From Pseudophaeomoniella oleicola (lineage: Eukaryota; Ascomycota; Eurotiomycetes; Phaeomoniellales; Phaeomoniellaceae): a stretch of DNA of 64,000 nucleotides. This document shows positions 56,407 through 64,000 of this stretch, piece after piece (position 1 is the first letter of the stretch; each line of letters starts with the position of its first letter). The stretch is from the NCBI GenBank assembly GCA_003868215.1, contig QWDQ01000013.1, forward strand, positions 248,001 to 312,000. The letters run 5' to 3'. A model generated the notes under the pieces. That model made no database searches. It saw only the letters and a list, made by a program, of their open reading frames with translations, and was not told the origin of the DNA. Both the position numbers and the translations under genes were made by a program.

Positions 56407-57012
56407 TTTTGTGGCATGGAACTGTCAATATGCCAGCCCTCTGCAGTGAAACTATCCAGGATGAAAACTGTCTACTTGCTGTCTCTATTTCGTTTCGTGC
56501 TGGCAACAATTTACAGCGGGAACCAAAATGACGTACCCCTCAGTACACTGGAGTGTGGAACACGCAGCCGACTCTGAGCGCCAAGTGACTTAACCTAAGG
56601 CATCAATATGCCCAAAAGTATCGCCTAAGTCCCCAGCTTTAGGGTACTATGTACATGCTCTTTAGGTATTGTGATCCATCCCTCGCCGGGGTAGGCCACG
56701 ACGAATACATAGAGCCTGTGCAGGAATAGGAATGTCTATCTTCGCTTGAGCACTATGCGCTTTCCTCCACAAGGTTGCCTTGAGATAGAGCACCATTTGA
56801 CTTTCGATCTCCCAATGCGCTGTAGACGCCGGCACTGTCAAGGTAAGCACCGATAACATGCATACCAGCGGCTTTGTCCGATGGCATACAATTTGATATA
56901 TTGATACCCTGATAGGCCCTCAATTAGATTTTCTTTTTCATCTGATCATATCATACTGAATCTCAATCGTCTTGCCACAATTGTGTCTGTACATCCATCC
57001 TAAAGACCAGCC
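56407..57012. other. divergent promoter of PalA and aldolase-like gene
   Basis: About 600 bp between two starts. A minus-strand frame at 56662-56859 is not convincing. No repeat of note was seen. Confidence 0.5.
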
Positions 57013-57974
57013 ATGGCACCTACGGCACTTGCGGACGTCCTCCCGGACCAGATCATCTCGAAATCTGTCCAACCCCACGAAAAGCCCCACGTACATGGAG
57101 GCGAGGATCTCACTCCTATGCAAGCAATCTCTCATGGAGATGTACCGCTTCAAGGTTCGTAAATTGTTATCATATCGCCCAAGAACCTTCCTCAGGGTTG
57201 GGCTAATACGTTCCAGGATACCCAAAGTTCCAGTCACTAGCCGATAAGCGTGAATGGCAGCTCGAGCATATGGCAGCAGCCTTCAGGTTCATCGCCCGTG
57301 AAGGCTACTGTGAGGGCATGTCTGGACATATCAGTCTACGAGATCCCGAGGACCCTGAAGCCTTCTGGACGAACCCTCTAGGCGTACACTTCAGTTTGAT
57401 CAAGAAGAGCGACATGATCCTTGTGAACGTAGACGGCGATGTGATTGGCGGCAATCGGACTCGACCTGCGAACAGAGCTGGGTTCCTCATCCACTCAGCC
57501 ATCCACAAGGCCCGGCCAGATGTCCACGCAGCATGTCATTTTCATGGTATCAACGGCCGGGCTTGGTCAGTGTTTGGAAAGCCTCTTGAGATGCTCGCCC
57601 AAGATTCGTGCAAGCTGTACAAATCGCATTCCGTCTACAATGCCTACGGTGGGATTGTATTTGGGTTGGAAGAAGGCGAAAGGATCGCAGAGTCACTCGG
57701 CGATGGGAAACTTGTCATTCTTAGAAACCATGGTCTTCTGACTGTCGGGCAAACTGTCGACGAGGCGTGTTTCCTTTTCGGCCTGGGCGAGCGATTATGC
57801 GAGATACAGCTCAAGGCCGAAGCCAGTGCAGCCAATGGACTTCAAAAAATCTTAATCACAGACGAAGAGGCGGCGTACAACCACAAGATGGAGGATGATG
57901 CTGAATACATCTACTGCGAGCACCAGCCATATTACCAGTTGGAAGAGGCTCTGGATCCATCCTTCAAGAACTGA
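57013..57974 (+). CDS. class II aldolase/adducin domain protein
   Basis: A 299-aa member of the class II aldolase/adducin family, zinc-dependent enzymes related to fuculose- and ribulose-phosphate aldolases; the fungal members have no agreed substrate. Exons 57013..57154 and 57217..57974 are joined by a 62-nt intron with the donor GTTCGT and CCAG, which gives the segment QGYPKFQSLADKREW. The fold is seen in AAAFRFIAREGYCEGMSGHI, FWTNPLGVHFSLIKKSDMIL and the metal-binding HAACHFHG (the two His), with the third ligand in RNHGLLTVG. Residues 1-50 are a non-conserved leader. It has the metal ligands and so may be active. It shares its promoter interval with the PalA gene. Confidence 0.92.
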
Positions 57975-59008
57975 GAGGCAGCAGATAAAATACATCAGAA
58001 TGGCATGCCTCTAAACCACTGAAATGCTGACGTTGAGTCCACATCACATCCCACAAATCCTCCATCATACGTACTATGTACTACGTAGTAGTACTACCCC
58101 ATGGCGGTGCAGTTTCCTTGTCCAGCTTAAAAAGTGATAATGATACTCTATTAAGAATAGATTGACGGTATGGTGGCTCACAAGGAGGCGACATAAACAT
58201 AACGTAGTACTACGTTCGCCTGTTATATCCTTTGATATTCCAGCATTAGACTGTCCTATAGGGTGATGAACTCCATACTCCAACCTGTATTGTCAAACAA
58301 TCTGTCGATCTGATGGGAGCCGCACACAGTGGAGTATTATGCCCACCTTTATGATGCTGACAAGGAGGTCATTCTCATCACGATCCCTTCCCAAATCAGG
58401 CACTCGAGGACTGGGCTTCATCACCGGTCTCGTCTCTAGACATTTCATATGTAGGTAGCCTGTCGAAGTAGAGATTTGATTACGAGAAGTCAGACGTGTA
58501 CCGTACTAGAAACATACTCATCTCCTGAATATGGGGTAGGTATGGGGGAGAAATATCCACGGGGTTCTCGACAGCGAGATGATCTTTACCGGGCACGATG
58601 GCCCCGTCGTTTTTAGTTAAGATAATGGGGGCCATCCACTTCTTCTACTTCGGCCAAACTATGATTCGCGGAAAGCCGCGTCAGACTTTGATGTGTGACG
58701 GCATACTTGCATCGATCCCAACGAGCCAATGCAGTTCGGTCTTTCAGTGCCGGGCGCTCGACAGAGAAAATCTTCAACATGTTTTCATCCTGATTATCTT
58801 AATAAAACATTTCTTTTGGTCTCAGATACTTCTTGTCAAGGGGGCAATCTGTTCATTCAGCAAGGACAGCAACAGGCACATCTCAAATGATTGCCTGGAT
58901 CTTTAATTTGGCTGTCTAGAGAGTGTCGCCGACCGGGGATTGCGATTCTCCTTTCCTATATATCTTTTATTCTTTGCTGTTCCCGTGTAGGTTCTCAGTC
59001 AAAGCAAC
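57975..59008. other. intergenic with palindromes; GUT2 promoter
   Basis: About 1 kb between two genes of the same strand. It has palindromes at 58079-58090 and 58201-58216. A plus-strand frame at 58598-58906 lies in the GUT2 leader and is not considered coding. Confidence 0.5.
58079..58216. repeat. palindromes TACTACGTAGTA and AACGTAGTACTACGTT
   Basis: A 12-bp palindrome at 58079-58090, within a longer GTAC/TAC-rich string, and a perfect 16-bp palindrome at 58201-58216 that is its close relative. They lie 110 bp apart after the aldolase gene. Confidence 0.88.
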
Positions 59009-61129
59009 ATGGCATCCCGCAGGATTGTGCGTCCAGTCCTTTACACCACGCTCGCCGCTGGTGCACTAGGCGGTGGCCTCTACTACGCGTATCGCCCTAG
59101 AAATATTCCTGGCTCTGAAGGTGCTGCAGTTCCGCCTCCGACGACCTTTCCACCCCAATTCCCAAGAGTCAAGTCACGGGATGAACAATTAGAAGACCTT
59201 CGACGAAGTTGCGCTTCGAATCCACCAACTGGAAAGGGTTCCGTAGCTTCGGCCGTCTCTGGTACTCTCGACAGATTCTCTACAAAGGCGGACGCAGCCG
59301 CAGCACAGTCGGAAGAGCCATACGATTTGTTGGTCATCGGTGCTGGTGCCACAGGTTCCGGCATTGCGCTCGATGCTGTAACGAGAGGCCTGAAAGTCGC
59401 CTTGGTTGAAAGGGATGACTTCGCCGCTGGGACAAGTAGTAAGAGCACAAAGCTGGTCCATGGTGGTGTACGGTATCTGGAAAAGGCCGTTTGGGAGCTC
59501 GACTACAATCAGTACAAGCTGGTCGTGGAGGCCTTGCGAGAGCGAAAGTATTTCCTCGATACAGCGCCCCATCTATCAAGCTGGCTGCCGATCATGATTC
59601 CGTTGCAAAAGTGGTGGCAGGCACCTTATTTTTGGGCTGGAACGAAGTTCTACGACTTCTTGGCTGGCTCTGAGGGGATCGAAACTTCATACTTCTTGAC
59701 CAGAACTAAAGCTCTTGATGCATTCCCCATGCTGAAGAAAGACGATTTGTTTGGTGCTCTGGTCTACTACGACGGAGCTCACAACGACTCTCGCATGAAC
59801 GTATCGCTCGCTATGACTGCTGCGCTTTATGGCGCAAGCGTTGCCAACCATCTGGATGTCGTACAACTTACCAAGGATGACAGTGGTAAGCTCAATGGCG
59901 CAGTCGTTAAGAACATGGTCAGCAGCAAGAACGGCAATGACAATGATACATTCACCATTCGGGCAAAAGGTGTCATCAATGCAACTGGTCCATTCACAGA
60001 CTCGATCCGGAAGCTTGATGATCAGGCCATTCAAGAAATTGTCGCACCTAGCTCAGGCGTGCATGTCGTCCTCCCTGGTTACTACAGCCCTACCACGATG
60101 GGTCTCATTGACCCACAGACATCCGACGGACGTGTCATCTTCTTCCTCCCATGGCAAGGAAACACAATCGCTGGGACGACTGATGCTCCAACAACGATCA
60201 CTCAGCAACCGATTCCTGGCGATGATGAAATTGACTGGATTCTGAACGAAATTCGTCATTACTTGGGTCCGGATATCAACGTCCGTAGAGGTGATGTCCT
60301 TGCCGCGTGGTCTGGTATTCGTCCGCTGGTCAAGGATCCAAACGCGAAGAATACGGAGTCTTTAGTACGAAATCATCTGGTGACTGTCTCCGACTCTGGC
60401 CTTCTCACATGCGCCGGTGGCAAATGGACTACTTATCGTCAAATGGCGGAAGATGCAGTTGATGAAGCCATCAAGCGATTCCAACTTAACCCAAAGCCAA
60501 TCATCCATGCCCCAAGGGTCAGTGGAACCGAAATGATCGATGATGCTGCACCTCTTGATGGCAATTGTCAAACTCATCAAGTCCGTCTCATTGGTGCGCA
60601 TGGTTACTCCAAAACGCTTTTCATCAACCTGATTCAGCATTTCGGTATCGAGACGGACGTCGCCAAGCATCTGACAGAATCATATGGAGATCGCGCTTGG
60701 ACAGTCGCGGCTCTTGCGGCCCCTACAGAGAAGCGCTTCCCAGCCAGGGGAGTTAGAATATCACCACTCTATCCATTCATCGATGGAGAGGTTAGATATG
60801 CGGTAAGGCATGAGTATGCTCAGACAGCTGTTGACGTCATCGCACGGAGAACACGACTTTCCTTCCTGAACGCCCAAGGTGCTTTGGAAGCGTTACCGAA
60901 CGTGATTGATCTGATGGCCGAGGAGCTCCATTGGGACAACAAACGAAAGGAACTGGAGTGGTGGGACAGCGTTGCATTTTTGGCCTCTATGGGCTTACCG
61001 AAATCCAAGTTGACCATCTCACGAAAGGACGTTGAGAGTGGCAAGGCTGCTGTCTTCAGTGACGACGAGAAAAAGCTGTATCTGAGACACGGTATGGATT
61101 GGTCGCGCTTCATCATGTATTCCTGCTAA
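59009..61129 (+). CDS. GUT2: mitochondrial FAD-dependent glycerol-3-phosphate dehydrogenase
   Basis: Oxidises glycerol-3-phosphate to dihydroxyacetone phosphate and passes electrons to ubiquinone at the outer face of the inner membrane. It serves glycerol use and the glycerophosphate shuttle. A single exon encodes 706 aa. The N-terminus has a basic presequence and one hydrophobic span (VLYTTLAAGALGGGLYYAY, residues about 10-28). The FAD motif is LLVIGAGATGSGIALDAVTR near residue 107, followed by GTSSKSTKLVHGGVRYLEKA, the family signature. FFLPWQGNTIAGTTD and CAGGKWTTYRQMAEDA are also diagnostic. The C-terminal domain is complete. The ATG at 59009 starts the presequence. No intron is needed, which is less common for this window's large genes. 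Confidence 0.97.
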   Translation: MASRRIVRPVLYTTLAAGALGGGLYYAYRPRNIPGSEGAAVPPPTTFPPQFPRVKSRDEQLEDLRRSCASNPPTGKGSVASAVSGTLDRFSTKADAAAAQSEEPYDLLVIGAGATGSGIALDAVTRGLKVALVERDDFAAGTSSKSTKLVHGGVRYLEKAVWELDYNQYKLVVEALRERKYFLDTAPHLSSWLPIMIPLQKWWQAPYFWAGTKFYDFLAGSEGIETSYFLTRTKALDAFPMLKKDDLFGALVYYDGAHNDSRMNVSLAMTAALYGASVANHLDVVQLTKDDSGKLNGAVVKNMVSSKNGNDNDTFTIRAKGVINATGPFTDSIRKLDDQAIQEIVAPSSGVHVVLPGYYSPTTMGLIDPQTSDGRVIFFLPWQGNTIAGTTDAPTTITQQPIPGDDEIDWILNEIRHYLGPDINVRRGDVLAAWSGIRPLVKDPNAKNTESLVRNHLVTVSDSGLLTCAGGKWTTYRQMAEDAVDEAIKRFQLNPKPIIHAPRVSGTEMIDDAAPLDGNCQTHQVRLIGAHGYSKTLFINLIQHFGIETDVAKHLTESYGDRAWTVAALAAPTEKRFPARGVRISPLYPFIDGEVRYAVRHEYAQTAVDVIARRTRLSFLNAQGALEALPNVIDLMAEELHWDNKRKELEWWDSVAFLASMGLPKSKLTISRKDVESGKAAVFSDDEKKLYLRHGMDWSRFIMYSC

Positions 61130-61963
61130 CACTTCACAGATCATCCGGCCGATTTGCTTGAGAGTGATTCGAAGGTTGAGCCAGGCCACAACCCAGTGGT
61201 AGGGTCTGACTCTCAAGCCAATAAATAGGGAACTATGGTGCCTTTTGCTTTTGACAGGGTTTTACCCTTTTGTAAGTATTCTTTGGATAGATTTCCGGAT
61301 AGAGATGGTCTAGTTCGCATACGGGCGGCCTGCATTGGGACTGGCGAATTGTCACATGTAATAGCAGTTTTGAGTGTACCTGGCATGGACTTCTTTTTCG
61401 TCTTGCCTCCAGAGTGGTCGCCGTTTACACTTTGTTGCGCACACAGAAAGTTTCAACCCACCAGGACAACCTATCTCTTGTGAGATAAACAGGCCTTGCG
61501 CCGAGATTCTTCCAATATGAAATATTGTCAAGCTTCTTATCAACCTCTGGCCCTTCGGCGATATACTTCAGCTAGGCGCTCTTTCAATGCCTGTTGTGTC
61601 TTTCTCTGTATGAAGGTTCATACTTGCGAAACCTTACGTCCTCTACTTATCAATGATCAGCTTCGAATCTCAGAATTGCCGTTGTCGCTGCTCGTCAGAT
61701 CATGTCGCAAGCTTTCGAGACGTACAGTTAAAGACTGCTCTGCGCGCTCGAATTGGAGCTATCGAGTTTCTTTTGTTTTACTTTCCCTCCATCGATCTCA
61801 TAGCTTTCTCTATGTGTTTCTGGGATATCAAGGATACCGGAAGTCTCATCCGGTAGTTTTCATCGGTACTCAGTGGCTGGCCAATTGTTTTACGTGCTTC
61901 AGACATTCATCTATAACAGTTCAACTAGTGTGGGTAGGGACTTGCGAAGCGCAGAGCGTTGTG
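61130..61963. other. intergenic; leader of the amino-acid transporter gene
   Basis: About 830 bp. From about 61517 the frame that leads into the transporter has an upstream ATG and no stop, but the translated extension has no family resemblance, so I treat it as leader. Confidence 0.5.
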
Positions 61964-63668
61964 ATGGCAAGCGTCGTCGAGGACGCAGGACGCTCCGGCT
62001 CCTCGCAGAGCACTTCGGTAGTGGAGAACCCCAACTGTGCTGTTGCTGCTGTCGATGGCTCAGGGAACACCGGCAAAGCTGCAACCACGGAAAAGGATGA
62101 GGAGAGACGAGCTTCGTCTGACGTTGAGGGAGGGATGGTTTCAATCGAAGGGGATGGCGGTTTCAGAGGAAAACATGATCCATTTGCAGACGAGCGGAAA
62201 GGCGGCGTCCAATACAAGACGCTGGCATGGTGGTACGTTTGGCAGGCTGTCGGATATCTCTAACTTTCACTGACACTGTTTAACTAGGCAGGCTGGCATG
62301 GTGATGATCGCAGAAACAGTCTCACTCGGCATCCTTTCGCTGCCCTCTGTTCTATCTGTGCTCGGGCTCGTTCCTGGCCTGGTCTGCATCGTTGGACTCG
62401 GCGCCATGGCGACGTATTCGGGTTATGTGATCGGACAGTTCAAGCTGCAATATCCGCACGTGCACAGTATGGCAGATGCCGGGGAGGTAATAGCAGGGCC
62501 AATTGGTCGCGAGATCTTAGGCGTCGGACAGGTGCTCTTCTTCATCTTCATCATGGGATCGCACATCCTGACATTCGGTATCATGATGAATGCGATCACG
62601 GGACATGCGACTTGTACCGTCGTCTTCACGTTTGTCGGCATGATTCTTTCACTGTTGTTTACCCTGCCGCGGACTTTGAAGAACCTGTCCTATTGGTCTA
62701 TTGCGAGTTTCGTCAGCATCATCGGCGCCGTCATGATCACCATGATCGGTGTTTCGATCACCAAGCCATCGCAAGGAACCGTTCACCTGTGGGCTCCGAA
62801 CCCGCCCTTCCACGAAGCATTCCTCGCAGTCGCAAACATCGTCTTCGCCTACGCCGGCCACGTCGCGTTCTTCAGCTTCATCTCCGAACTCAAGCAGCCC
62901 AAAGACTTCCCGAAAGCGCTATGCCTGCTCCAGGTCTCCGACATCAGCATGTATCTCATCTCCGCCGCCGTCGTCTACCACTACGCCGGCTCCTCCGTCG
63001 CCTCTCCCGCCCTCGACTCGACCGGCCACACGGTCCGCCGCGTCGCATACGGCATCGCCATGCCGACCATCGTGATCGCCGGCGTCGTCAACGGCCACGT
63101 CGCCGTCAAGTACATCTACGTGCGCCTCTTTCGCAACAGTCCCCACAACATCATGCACCAACGCACCCGCCGCGCGTACGCGTACTGGGCCGCCATCTGC
63201 GCCACCTTCTGGGTTGTCGCTTGGATCATCGCCGAGGGCGTACCCGTGTTCAACGACCTGCTCGGTCTCACGAGCGCGCTGTTCGCGAGCTGGTTCACTT
63301 TCGGTCTGAGCGGCATTTTCTGGTTCCACCTCAATAGTAACGATAAGCGCTGGTCTAAAACTTGGTCCAAGCTATTCCTATCTTTTGTGAACTTACTCAA
63401 CATCATCATCGGTTTATGCGTTGTAAGAAGCTACAATCCCATCCTCAGTCCCTTCCCCCTCCCCCCCCCTTCTTTCCAATCCCACATCCATCTGCACTTA
63501 TTTCCCAACTAACCAATTTCCATCATCAAATAGTGTATCATCGGCCTCTACGCAAGCGGGAAATCCATCGCGATCAACAATCGAGATCACCTCGGTGGAG
63601 GAAGTTTCTCGTGTGCGGATAATGCTGTTGCGCCGAAAATACGTGTTGCTGCTGCTGCTGCTTCATAG
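61964..63668 (+). CDS. Mtr-type neutral amino-acid transporter
   Basis: A plasma-membrane permease of the amino acid/auxin permease (Aa_trans, PF01490) family, resembling Neurospora Mtr, which imports neutral aliphatic and aromatic amino acids. Exons 61964..62232, 62288..63422 and 63534..63668 encode 512 aa. The first splice makes WWQAGMVMIAETVSLGILS, the conserved start of span 1. About 11 spans follow (FFIFIMGSHILTFGIMMNA, YWSIASFVSIIGAVMITMIG, VFAYAGHVAFFSFISE). The N-tail of about 85 residues is acidic and Ser-rich. The last exon gives CIIGLYASGKSIA and an Ala-rich tail. The middle of exon 2 (62770-63330) is strongly GC3-biased compared with its flanks. The start is the ATG at 61964, which gives an N-tail of the usual length. 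Confidence 0.94.
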
Positions 63669-63905
63669 TCTTTGAGTGCGGGATAGTAAGGACTGGAGTG
63701 GGATGGGATGGGTATAGATAAGACGGGGTTAGGATGTCTATACTGCTGCTGCTGTTGAAGTTGAGGTTGAGGTTGAACTCTTCTTGTAGAATGATCAGAT
63801 TTTGTACTTATTCTATATAGAGAGAGGAGGTGTGTTAAAATAGTAACGCTTTTTTTTTTTTGACATCCCAAAAGAGATTACTTCTCCCCCCAAAAACTTC
63901 CAACA
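63669..63905. other. intergenic, short
   Basis: 3' region of the transporter gene. It has GCT and GTTGAG triplet-type runs and a T-tract at about 63850-63861. Confidence 0.5.
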
Positions 63906-63998
63906 TCAATATAACAAACTCCTCACCTCCCCCCCGTCCCCAAACCCGACCACGCCCTCAACATCCCCCTCCCGATTCCCCGGCCTCTCCGTATCCAG
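63906..63998 (-). CDS. possible 3' end of a gene running off the window
   Basis: The last 95 bases read on the minus strand as one open frame, LDTERPGNREGDVEGVVGFG then a stop at 63908-63906. The composition is protein-like and the strand has few other stops, but only 30 codons are visible, so this is a guess. Confidence 0.3.
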   Translation of the reverse strand: MDTERPGNREGDVEGVVGFGDGGEVRSLLY

Positions 63999-64000
63999 AT

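Noticed and set aside
61496-61963. In-frame N-terminal extension of the amino-acid transporter
   Set aside because: The first upstream ATG is at 61517, but the extension has Cys/Arg-rich composition unlike a transporter tail; the ATG at 61964 gives the usual length.

Overview
The window comes from a filamentous ascomycete (Pezizomycotina). Genes are intron-bearing with short introns (about 45-115 nt, GT..AG, often with a CTAAC/CTGA branch site). Conserved genes are typical of this group: a PalA/Rim20 pH-signalling protein, an Mtr-type amino-acid transporter, a Zn2Cys6 regulator and complex I subunits absent from Saccharomyces. The class within Pezizomycotina cannot be fixed from the sequence. 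No rRNA, tRNA, CRISPR, transposon or virus-like element was recognised.

Layout. 0-20 kb: 3' end of a 21.3 kDa-type complex I subunit, CTP:phosphoethanolamine cytidylyltransferase, two uncharacterised proteins, mitochondrial malonyl-CoA:ACP transacylase, a small basic protein, an AFG1-like ATPase, a GPI-type cysteine-rich wall protein, a TRAPPC2L/Tca17 subunit and the complex I NDUFS7/PSST subunit. 21-27 kb: a Dot5-like nuclear peroxiredoxin, an orphan, an Arl3/ARFRP1 GTPase and splicing factor Prp18. 27-35 kb: an OSGIN-like flavoprotein, an allantoate-permease-family transporter and a Zn2Cys6 transcription factor with eight exons, which may form a small metabolic group. 36.6-39.6 kb: a PRELI/Ups2-like lipid-transfer protein and an F-box protein. 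39.6-52.2 kb: a gene-poor stretch rich in simple repeats, holding one credible small gene (90 aa) and some coding-like fragments. 52.2-64 kb: a CCDC25/Jlp2 homologue, PalA, a class II aldolase/adducin protein, mitochondrial glycerol-3-phosphate dehydrogenase (Gut2) and an Mtr-like transporter.

Many neighbours are divergent pairs sharing one promoter interval (ECT1/3567 gene, 8314 gene/MCT1, TCA17/NDUFS7, ARL3/PRP18, Ups2-like/F-box, PalA/aldolase). Several products act in mitochondria (two complex I subunits, Mct1, Afg1-like, Ups2-like, Gut2), but they are scattered and not arranged as a cluster.

Most interesting observations: (1) the CCDC25 homologue can keep its reading frame and its conserved Trp-Phe-His only if a single-nucleotide exon (one G at 52488) is spliced between two abutting introns, or equivalently a nested twin intron is used; (2) the 12-bp perfect palindrome TACTACGTAGTA occurs five times in intergenic DNA, with relatives elsewhere; (3) the 12-kb gene-poor block carries an uncharacterised 90-aa protein gene next to decayed or unresolved coding-like segments.
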